Of a stretch of DNA of 5,042 bases, positions 1 through 5,042 are shown in pieces. Numbering within the stretch: position 1 is the first letter of the stretch; every line of letters begins with the position of its first letter. The notes under the pieces were generated by a model, which saw only the letters and a program-made list of their open reading frames with translations, did no database searches and was not told the DNA's origin. A program made the position numbers and the translations under genes. Source of the stretch: CAYTXJ01 sp965613025 (GTDB taxonomy: Bacteria > Desulfobacterota > DSM-4660 > Desulfatiglandales > JALVMZ01); the NCBI GenBank assembly GCA_965613025.1, contig CBFDUE010000130.1, forward strand, positions 1-5,042. The letters run 5' to 3'.

Positions 1-18
1 GATGTGTATAAGAGACAG
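1..18. other. Nextera Tn5 adapter remnant (left end)
   Basis: These bases match the 19-base Tn5 mosaic end used in Illumina Nextera libraries, lacking only its first base. They are library-derived and not part of the genome. The genomic insert starts at base 19. The Cas8a-like reading frame happens to stay open through the adapter, so its apparent last residues encoded below base 19 are not real. Confidence 0.97.
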
Positions 19-953
19 ACATTATTTAATGTTAAAAAAGTATCATATGCATCTTGATAATTGCTATTTATAAAAGTTGAATAAATCTTATCTATTGTTG
101 CTATATTATAGGGAGAATAATTTATAAAATGGAGATAATTTTCAATAGGGATCATAAATATTCCATCTACATGATAGCCCTGTTGCCTGCTTAATATGGC
201 TATAAATAGATCAAAACCTTTAAAAACATAAGAGGATGAAGGTATCTTTGAAAGTAATAGGAGTCCAACAACTGTTTGAGGTATTTCCGCCTTTACCCAC
301 TCTTTCCTTATGATATGTTGGACAGAGAAGATCTCTTGAAGTCTTTGACCTCTTACCTGATTTTCCTTAGGCAGAGGTATTACGGTGACTTCTCTATTCC
401 CCATATTAAAAATAAAAGTTGTATACCAAATTCCTAATATAGATATAAGAGCACAGACTTTACACAATTTTTTAGGATTTGTAGGTCTGCGAGGTAAATT
501 CTGTTGAATAGATATATCTATACCATCTCTTTTTCTATGATAGGATGTTTCAGATGTAAGTCCAATAATATTCCCTACAGATTCTCCTTTATGTCCACAA
601 ATATTCTCAGATGGTTTATTTTTTAAACTATCCTTTAGTGTTAAATAACGGTTGGCACTAAAAGTTTCATTTTCATTTACTGATATACCTTTTGCGCTTT
701 TGCTTGTAATACCTGGTGTGGTAAAGAAGATATAATTTGAAGATAATAATCTATGAGTTAGAAAATTTAATGTCTGATTAAACTTAGTGAATTCCTTTTC
801 ATTAGCATCAATTATTACTTTATAAAATCCCCCTTCTTTTTGGATAGTGACATGTTCCATTCCAAATGCCTCTATTCCTATTCTCGCAAGGCCGTAGGCA
901 ATCTTTACTTCTAAGTCTGGAAATCCCGTAGAAGGTGTATATAATGTGATCAT
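19..953 (-). CDS. cas8a2: Cas8a2-like CRISPR Cascade large subunit (3' end missing)
   Basis: I translated this frame by hand from an ATG at 953. It has no stop for 311 codons and runs out of the contig, so the C-terminus is missing; type I-A large subunits are usually somewhat longer. The N-terminus (MITLYTPSTGFPDLEVKIAY, then GLARIGIEAFG) has the look of Cas8a2/Csa4 proteins. A probable zinc-binding site is formed by C119-G-H121 and C164-K-V-C167. In type I-A systems Cas8a is the Cascade large subunit that helps recognise the PAM and recruit Cas3. The start is supported by a GGGA eight bases upstream and by an ATGA overlap with the HEPN-like gene, which implies coupled translation. Position after cas3' and cas3'' also fits cas8a2. 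Assignment to Cas8 in general is firmer than the exact Cas8a2 subfamily; no homology search was possible. Confidence 0.68.
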
Positions 954-1177
954 CGTTGATTTCCCATTTTTATCTTTATGGCTATCTTTATTGCCTCTTC
1001 CGCAACTTCCAATGCCTCCTCTGCCTCTTTTTCCTTAGGATAAGCATCCTCAATAATTGCATCCGGGTATCTGGATACAATATAAAATCTATCAAGGAGT
1101 AAAATCCTATCTTTTATATTATCAAAATGGGTCTCTTCCACTGCAAAAGAAAACCATCTTTCAAATTCCTCTTTCAT
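950..1177 (-). CDS. Short HEPN-like protein, probably internally deleted
   Basis: This is a 75-residue protein. Its second half (LLDRFYIVSRYPDAI at 27-41, then an acidic/Ala-rich helix EAEEALEVAEEAIKIAI) matches the C-terminal half of HEPN proteins that pair with minimal nucleotidyltransferases. The first 15 residues (MKEEFERWFSFAVEE) resemble the usual HEPN N-terminus. Full proteins are typically about 110-140 residues, and the central helix with the QQAAEKxxKA-type signature is absent, as if removed between residue 15 and the T-H at 16-17. No R-x4-6-H ribonuclease motif is visible. The start is clear: GGGGAAGG lies six bases before ATG 1177. The gene overlaps the end of the Cas3''-MNT gene by 17 bases and the Cas8 start by 4. 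HEPN partners of MNT proteins are often RNase toxins or AMPylation targets. Whether this short form folds or works is unknown, and it may be a remnant. Confidence 0.7.
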   Translation of the reverse strand: MKEEFERWFSFAVEETHFDNIKDRILLLDRFYIVSRYPDAIIEDAYPKEKEAEEALEVAEEAIKIAIKIKMGNQR

Positions 1178-2204
1178 ACAAGACCTTCCCCTTTTCTATT
1201 ATCTCTTGTATAAATTTCCTCTCTTTTAAAAGGCTATCAAGTTCATCCGGAGTATAAACTAAGATATCTATCCCCACTTTAGGTCTAAGCAAAAGAATAA
1301 CCTCTTTTAATCTTTCAAAAAATGGCTTATCTGTATCTTTAATTATTAATAGATCAATATCAGACCATTGATTTAATAGATCCTTTGTTAAGGATCCAAA
1401 TAAGATTAATTTTATAGGGTTATATCTATTTTTAAGAATCTCCACATACCTTTGAAGTTTCTTATTTAATAAAGATAACCGATTCCTATATACAAAATTA
1501 TCGGTGTATCTTTTAATATCTAAGACCATCTTAAAACCACCAAAATAGTCTTCTCTCTCTCTAAATTCCCTTCTCTCTGTAGCAGATGAAATGTCACAGA
1601 GTTTCAGTATGTGATGGCAAAGCGATCCCATAAGCCTTCTCTGATGCTGTTCCAAAAGACCGCATCCTTTTGCCCATACCCTCATCCCCCTTGCCATCTC
1701 TTTTAAATCTAAAATGCTTAGATTAAAAAGCTCCTTTGGGAAGATCTCATCTGGTAAATCCTTAACCCCAGAATGCCACTTAATCTTTCCGTCAATTCCT
1801 GCTATTCCATCATTAATTGCCTGAACATCAGGCCTTTCTATATTATCACTTAAAAGTCCACTGTCTGTATGATGAATTGCTATAGCGAAGGAGATTGAAT
1901 ATCTAAGGTCAATGAGCTCTTTTTCACCTAATATTTCCCATAAATATGCTCCTCCAATAGGGGCATGGGCAGGATTTTTCCCTCCTTTGAACAGATTTTT
2001 CTGCCATCTTTTGGTAAGCTTTCCTAAATCGTGAAAAAGAACCATCTTTCTGAGGGATTCTTTAAGTATCTCTGTGTCATTTATTCCAAATATCCTTTTA
2101 ATTGTTGGAAGGAATTGAGGGCAAACAGTTTCAAACTTTTCCAATGCCTTTTTAATGTGTATTTCATACGGTTCATTAGGTGCGCTAAATAAATGCTCCA
2201 CCAT
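1161..2204 (-). CDS. cas3'': Cas3'' HD nuclease fused to a minimal nucleotidyltransferase (MNT) domain
   Basis: Single open frame of 347 residues, numbered from ATG 2204. Residues 1 to about 225 are a Cas3'' HD nuclease, the ssDNA-cutting partner of Cas3' in CRISPR interference. All expected metal ligands are visible: H16, H58-D59 in FHDLGK, H80, H111-H112 (AIHHTD) and D204 in LCDISSATERR. Residues about 226-347 are an MNT domain: FGSLTKDLL from 269, SDIDLL with D282 and D284, and the third acidic residue D313 in VGIDILVY, so the catalytic triad looks complete. The end (EKGKVLYERGI) is typical of MNT proteins. Normal Cas3'' is about 220-250 residues and MNT proteins about 100-120, so two whole proteins are joined. 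ATG 2204 is preferred to TTG 2213 because GGGAG sits nine bases upstream. The gene overlaps cas3' by 20 bases and the HEPN-like gene by 17. A fusion made by a lost stop codon, or a second start at 1529, is possible. Confidence 0.88.
   Translation of the reverse strand: MVEHLFSAPNEPYEIHIKKALEKFETVCPQFLPTIKRIFGINDTEILKESLRKMVLFHDLGKLTKRWQKNLFKGGKNPAHAPIGGAYLWEILGEKELIDLRYSISFAIAIHHTDSGLLSDNIERPDVQAINDGIAGIDGKIKWHSGVKDLPDEIFPKELFNLSILDLKEMARGMRVWAKGCGLLEQHQRRLMGSLCHHILKLCDISSATERREFREREDYFGGFKMVLDIKRYTDNFVYRNRLSLLNKKLQRYVEILKNRYNPIKLILFGSLTKDLLNQWSDIDLLIIKDTDKPFFERLKEVILLLRPKVGIDILVYTPDELDSLLKERKFIQEIIEKGKVLYERGI
1527..1541 (-). promoter_or_regulatory. Possible internal ribosome binding site and start for a separate MNT protein
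   Basis: Exactly at the junction between the HD and MNT domains, codon 226 of the fusion is an ATG (1529-1527) preceded by GGTGG (1541-1537) with seven bases between. GGTG can pair with the 16S rRNA tail. Starting here would give a 122-residue stand-alone MNT protein of normal family length, beginning MVLDIKRY. The site is modest in strength and may only be a relic of a time when the two genes were separate. No experimental support can be drawn from sequence alone. Confidence 0.35.
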
Positions 2205-3831
2205 CAGGTTCAACTCCCAGATCTGATCTATAATTATTTATATCTAAAAGATAATATCCAAAAGGGGAAAAAATGGTTTCAGAAAGCCTATTAAGTTTCC
2301 ATCTCTTTTCAAAAGGATTATAGTCTATCCTATATTTAATAACTCCTTTTTCAAGTAAAGTTATTCCAACCTTAAAATCAACCTCAATTGAAGCCTCTCT
2401 AATACCTTCAAAATCCATCTTGTTAATTGCTGTTTGAAGCCTATTCTCTAATCCTCTTCCTTCCCCTTCAGAAGGATCAACCACTACCAAAGTTATGGGC
2501 TTGCCTTCCCTTACTTGTATATTTGTTGGTCTTGTATCTGCATAAAGCACGCATTCATAGAGATCAATTAATGTATCCCTTGCTTCATAATCGCTTGCAT
2601 GATAGTCAAGGGTCTCATCTACAAATTGTAAAACTTGGGAAAAATTCTTAAAATCAAAAGCTGGATTATGTTTTAACCATTTAAGTGTATTATCAATATG
2701 TTCTATTTTGTATGGCATCCAGCCTTTATCATCCTCCAGAGGAAATATAATCACCTCTCCCCTTTGTCCTTTATATCTCGCACATCTTCCAATCCTCTGT
2801 ATTAATGAATCTGCCGGTGCAAGCTCAGTAAGCAGAAGCTCTGCTGAAAAGTCAATACCTGCTTCAAGCACCTGGGTAGAAACTACAATGCCAATACCCT
2901 CTGGTATTGCTATTTTATCCTTTTTTTTGTGTGGAATGATAGAAAGAGCTTTTTTTTCGTATCTAATTCTGTCTCTCTTTGTAAAACGAGAATGCAGTAA
3001 GACTATCTGGCCATTTTCAAGATCAAGCACATCTTTTATAAATCTATATACCTTCTGTGCCCTTTTTACCTGATTTAAAACTATAAGCGTCTTCTTTCTT
3101 TTTATCTTCTCTAATAGATCAGTTGGTATGTTACACTCCTCACCATCATACAGAGGAAAATCTTGTAATTTCCATTTAACAGTGCCACCCTTAAATTCGT
3201 AAGAGATTATTCTTTTAAGATTTTTAAATAGGTCTTCTCTTTCAAAAAGACTCTTTTCAAGGCTCTCTGGCATAGTAGCTGTCATAATTACAAAAGGAAT
3301 CCGTGTTTTTTGCAATATCTCTAATATGGCTCTCATTACGGAAAATGTAAATTCATCTCTATACATATGGGCTTCATCAAATACTACTATTGATGATGCA
3401 ATAGCACCTGCTGGAATATCTATATGATGTCCAAGTTGAGAGCTTGCCCTTGAAAACCCATATACAAACTGATCTAAGGTAGTTACCACTATATCACTTA
3501 TAAAAAAGGGACTATCAGGAGTATCCCTATGCTGAACCTTAACACTTATGTAAGGAGAGATCTTATTGCAATAGTTTCTTATCCTATCTGCCACAGTATT
3601 TACAAGCACCCTCATTGGAAGCACATAGATGAGTCTGGGGGCAATATTGAATTCATCTTTAACAAACTGGTTCAGAAATGGAGCTATAACCGCCTCTGTC
3701 TTTCCACTTCCAGTAGGTGCCTTAATAAAGATGGGGAATTCCCCATGTTCCATAGTATTCCATACCGACTCCTGTATATCATATGGATTTTCAATTCCAA
3801 AAAATTTTCTATAAAATTCTTTACTTTGCAT
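2185..3831 (-). CDS. cas3': Cas3' CRISPR-associated DEAH-box helicase (no HD domain)
   Basis: This 548-residue superfamily 2 helicase has the complete Cas3 motif set: Walker A APTGSGKT at 38-45, motif Ia around YVLPMRVLV (69-77), TTLDQ (117-121), DEAH (152-155), TAT (184-186), motif IV region VLLHSRF (277-283), motif V VVSTQVLEAGIDF (316-328) and motif VI QRIGRCAR (345-352). LPMR after Walker A and DEAHMYRDEF are typical of Cas3. It unwinds target DNA by 3'-5' ATP-driven movement after recruitment to Cascade and feeds single strands to the HD nuclease. No HD domain is present at the N-terminus; that function is in the next gene, as in type I-A. Length is normal and no motif is damaged. ATG 3831 has AAGGG six bases upstream and overlaps the end of the AbiEii-like gene by 11 bases. 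The last third (about 360-548) is the less conserved Cas3 C-terminal region. Confidence 0.96.
   Translation of the reverse strand: MQSKEFYRKFFGIENPYDIQESVWNTMEHGEFPIFIKAPTGSGKTEAVIAPFLNQFVKDEFNIAPRLIYVLPMRVLVNTVADRIRNYCNKISPYISVKVQHRDTPDSPFFISDIVVTTLDQFVYGFSRASSQLGHHIDIPAGAIASSIVVFDEAHMYRDEFTFSVMRAILEILQKTRIPFVIMTATMPESLEKSLFEREDLFKNLKRIISYEFKGGTVKWKLQDFPLYDGEECNIPTDLLEKIKRKKTLIVLNQVKRAQKVYRFIKDVLDLENGQIVLLHSRFTKRDRIRYEKKALSIIPHKKKDKIAIPEGIGIVVSTQVLEAGIDFSAELLLTELAPADSLIQRIGRCARYKGQRGEVIIFPLEDDKGWMPYKIEHIDNTLKWLKHNPAFDFKNFSQVLQFVDETLDYHASDYEARDTLIDLYECVLYADTRPTNIQVREGKPITLVVVDPSEGEGRGLENRLQTAINKMDFEGIREASIEVDFKVGITLLEKGVIKYRIDYNPFEKRWKLNRLSETIFSPFGYYLLDINNYRSDLGVEPDGGAFI
2202..2218 (-). promoter_or_regulatory. 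Ribosome binding site that decides the cas3'' start
   Basis: GGGAG at 2218-2214 lies nine bases before ATG 2204, normal Shine-Dalgarno spacing. It directly abuts the alternative in-frame TTG at 2213, leaving no spacer, so that codon is unlikely to be used. The site is inside the last codons of cas3', consistent with translational coupling of helicase and nuclease. Confidence 0.65.
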
Positions 3832-4474
3832 CCTCTGCCCTTTTTATACATTCTTTTAAAAACTCTTCAACTATATCAGGTGCATGATCCGCAAGCTCTT
3901 TATTGATGATTTCCATTTGTCTTAATGCTTCCTTGTAGTTTGGCCTAATTATATCTAATCTTTCAAGTGCACTATGAACTTTGCTACTATATATATTCAG
4001 ATATTTTAATAGAGAATCTTTACAATTCTTGATCACCACTGCAATATCAATTATATCACGTGCCTTTAATGTCTCTGCCCTGTAGAATATCTTCTTTATA
4101 GCTATCTCTTGAGGAGATTCTGTATTTACAGCTTTACCTTCTATATTTAAAATAACACAAGGCTCAGGGGTAAGTCTTGGTGCCACAATAAAGTCTATCT
4201 CCCCAAATTCAAATATCAGCTTTAGAGAATTTGATTGTTCATTATAAGAATCCACATACTGACTTACTGTATCATTTAAGCGAGGAGTGAGATAAGTGAT
4301 ATATTGGGCATCAGAGAAAAATATATCAATGTCATTGCTGATTCTGTGATTATAGTGAAGCATTAAGGTAGTTCCTCCGCCTAATGTCCAATCTTCCTTA
4401 GAGAGACCTATAGATTCAAGAAATAACCAAGCAAGGTTAAAGAGCCTTTTCCAGTTATCTAAGTTTTCATTCAA
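3821..4474 (-). CDS. AbiEii/DUF1814-type nucleotidyltransferase
   Basis: Numbered from TTG 4474 (217 residues). The motif GGGTTLML (32-39) followed by HRISNDIDIFF (43-53) is the hallmark of AbiEii/AbiGii-type nucleotidyltransferases; D48 and D50 are the likely metal ligands and D94 in GEIDFIV is a candidate third. Downstream IAIKKIFYRAETLKARDIID gives the family's conserved Lys (K127/K128) and RD..D (R139, D140, D143). Known members are toxins of abortive-infection modules; one characterised relative adds nucleotides to tRNA, but the substrate here cannot be read. TTG 4474 is chosen because GAGGAG (4490-4485) stands ten bases upstream and the overlap with the preceding gene becomes 8 bases. 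A longer form from ATG 4513 (230 residues, 47-base overlap) is open but has no clear ribosome binding site. The end overlaps cas3' by 11 bases, so this enzyme appears co-translated with the CRISPR helicase. Confidence 0.85.
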   Translation of the reverse strand: MNENLDNWKRLFNLAWLFLESIGLSKEDWTLGGGTTLMLHYNHRISNDIDIFFSDAQYITYLTPRLNDTVSQYVDSYNEQSNSLKLIFEFGEIDFIVAPRLTPEPCVILNIEGKAVNTESPQEIAIKKIFYRAETLKARDIIDIAVVIKNCKDSLLKYLNIYSSKVHSALERLDIIRPNYKEALRQMEIINKELADHAPDIVEEFLKECIKRAEDAK

Positions 4475-4745
4475 TTTGGAACATCTCCTCAAGCTCTCTA
4501 TTTCTACATTCATCTTTTATATATCTTTCATAGTAGTCTTTGAGCATTTCATGGCTTATTCCGTATTCCTTCATAAATCTATAAATTAACGATATAGGCA
4601 CCTCCGTAAATAGTATTAAGATGTGCTCTCTAAATTCAGAAGGAAATATGCCATCTTTTATCAATTTTGAAAGCCTTTCTTCTGAAAGCACATTTTTAAA
4701 AGGTGCATTTATTGTAGTATATATGATATGGGTCTTTTTTTTCAT
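4467..4745 (-). CDS. Uncharacterised 92-residue protein, possible partner of the AbiEii-like enzyme
   Basis: I do not recognise this family. The protein starts MKKKTHIIYTTINAPFKNVL, is largely helical in appearance, charged and Lys/Glu-rich, with one hydrophobic stretch (EHILILFTEVPISLIYRF) too short and charged at the edges to be a clear membrane segment. It has no signal peptide or cysteine cluster. ATG 4745 shares an ATGA with the upstream stop, and GGAGGAG lies about 14 bases upstream, longer than ideal. An in-frame GTG at 4775 would add ten residues but has no binding site and would overlap more. The gene ends 8 bases inside the AbiEii-like gene. A small gene just before an AbiEii-type gene recalls the AbiEi-AbiEii antitoxin-toxin order, but I see no convincing winged-helix DNA-binding signature, so an antitoxin role is only inferred. 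An eight-A run follows the start codon. Confidence 0.6.
   Translation of the reverse strand: MKKKTHIIYTTINAPFKNVLSEERLSKLIKDGIFPSEFREHILILFTEVPISLIYRFMKEYGISHEMLKDYYERYIKDECRNRELEEMFQIE
4485..4490 (-). promoter_or_regulatory. Ribosome binding site favouring the TTG start of the AbiEii-like gene
   Basis: GAGGAG is the strongest Shine-Dalgarno match near the start of this gene and lies ten bases before TTG 4474. The alternative ATG at 4513 is preceded only by A/T-rich sequence with no such match. The site is inside the end of the 92-residue gene, so the two are probably translated together. Confidence 0.5.
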
Positions 4746-4997
4746 AATAGCTTTAAAAGCTCCTCCTTTACCCACTCAGGTAGTTCGGGATAATCTTCAA
4801 AGTAAAGAAGTGCTCCAAGATATATCCTGTAACTCTGCTTAGGAAACTTCTTTTCAAAGTCTGCTTGAATCTTATCTTTATCCCATTTATATGTTTTATA
4901 TAGAAAGGCACAATCAATAGGATCTCGTGGATCTATCCTCCTTCCTGCTGAATAGATCTTATTTAGGAATATATCATAGTCTGAAGCCTTTTTTATC
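4742..4997 (-). CDS. C-terminal fragment of an unidentified, possibly nucleotidyltransferase-like protein
   Basis: Only the last 84 residues are genomic, from I-K-K-A-S to the final E-E-L-L-K-L-L; the 5' end is lost at the contig edge. The frame continues into the adapter and gives a false N-terminus MCIRDR, a known artefact of Nextera read-through. Within the real part, RRIDPRDPIDCAFLYK resembles the RD..D segment of the neighbouring AbiEii-like protein (ARDIIDIAVVIK), and is followed by KFPKQSYRIYLGALL and FEDYPELPEW. This hints at a nucleotidyltransferase-family C-terminus, but the catalytic part is outside the window. It is coupled by ATGA to the 92-residue gene. No function is assigned. 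Confidence 0.62.
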
Positions 4998-5042
4998 CTG
5001 TCTCTTATACACATCTGACGCTGCCGACGAAGGCTTAGGTGT
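4998..5042. other. Nextera adapter with i5 index (right end)
   Basis: The full Tn5 mosaic end in reverse orientation (4998-5016) is followed by the reverse complement of the Nextera read-1 adapter (5017-5030), an eight-base index AGGCTTAG (5031-5038, reverse complement of the commonly used i5 index CTAAGCCT) and GTGT, the first bases of the complement of the P5 flow-cell primer. This is library sequence read through from a short insert, and it shows that the genomic part ends at 4997. Confidence 0.98.

Noticed and set aside
290..302. A 13-base sequence repeated at 4765-4777 (both encode E-W-V-K)
   Set aside because: Too short and only two copies, in unrelated proteins; expected by chance from similar codon use.
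1161..1529. MNT region as a frameshift or chimera artefact
   Set aside because: The frame passes from HD to MNT without a break, and the MNT then overlaps its expected HEPN-type partner normally, so a simple assembly chimera is unlikely. A biological loss of a stop codon remains possible and is noted under findings.
2708..3073. Plus-strand open frame of about 120 codons, and similar plus-strand frames at 1057-1257, 2427-2651, 3529-3906, 3629-3814 and 4621-4842
   Set aside because: All lie antisense to well-supported minus-strand genes with intact conserved motifs. Their translations look like low-complexity or hydrophobic shadows, and no ribosome binding sites stand out.
2185..3831. Type I-D or I-B assignment
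   Set aside because: Type I-D keeps its HD domain on Cas10d, whereas a separate cas3'' lies here directly after cas3'. I-B usually has a fused Cas3. A split pair followed by a Cas8a-like gene fits I-A best, though cas5, cas7 and csa5 are outside the window.
4746..4775. GTG start at 4775 for the 92-residue gene
   Set aside because: No ribosome binding site before it, and it would add a stretch that only overlaps the upstream gene; the ATGA at 4745 is the better junction.
19..4997. CRISPR array or leader
   Set aside because: No set of regularly spaced direct repeats was seen on reading; the whole insert is covered by coding sequence.
1..5042. Inverted repeat joining the two window ends
   Set aside because: The matching ends are the Tn5 mosaic end of the Nextera library kit, not a transposon terminal repeat.

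Overview
The window is a short A+T-rich assembly contig, about 4.98 kb of genomic insert (19-4997), flanked on both sides by Illumina Nextera (Tn5) adapter sequence. Every convincing gene lies on the minus strand. The genes form one tightly packed run in which each overlaps the next, and no gene-free gap, promoter, terminator, RNA gene, insertion sequence or CRISPR array is visible. Both outer genes are cut by the contig ends. Arg codons are often AGA and Ile codons often ATA. Together with the dense overlaps, the split Cas3 and the MNT/HEPN-type genes, this suggests a bacterium or archaeon, plausibly a thermophile or an uncultured lineage, but the taxon cannot be fixed from the sequence.

In the direction of transcription (high to low coordinates) the layout is: (1) the 3' end of an unidentified gene (4742-4997), ending in a possible nucleotidyltransferase-like tail; (2) a 92-residue protein of unknown function (4467-4745), joined to gene 1 by an ATGA overlap; (3) an AbiEii/DUF1814-type nucleotidyltransferase (3821-4474); (4) cas3', the Cas3 helicase without an HD domain (2185-3831); (5) cas3'', the HD nuclease, continued in frame into a complete minimal nucleotidyltransferase (MNT) domain (1161-2204); (6) a very short HEPN-like protein (950-1177); (7) the N-terminal 311 residues of a Cas8a2-like Cascade large subunit (19-953). 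Gene 7 is open through the left edge, so a simple closed-ORF search misses it.

Split cas3' and cas3'' followed by a Cas8a-like gene is the arrangement of type I-A CRISPR-Cas interference operons. What is unusual is the material built into it. An MNT/HEPN pair, normally a free-standing toxin-antitoxin-type module, sits exactly between cas3'' and cas8, with its MNT half fused to the Cas3'' nuclease. A second nucleotidyltransferase of the AbiEii type, with a small upstream partner gene, feeds directly into cas3' by overlapping reading frames. I read this as a CRISPR effector operon interwoven with abortive-infection or toxin-antitoxin-like nucleotidyltransferase genes. Their function is inference. 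The fusion could be a working Cas3''-MNT effector, a translationally coupled addiction module, or a decaying insertion, as the shortened HEPN might suggest.
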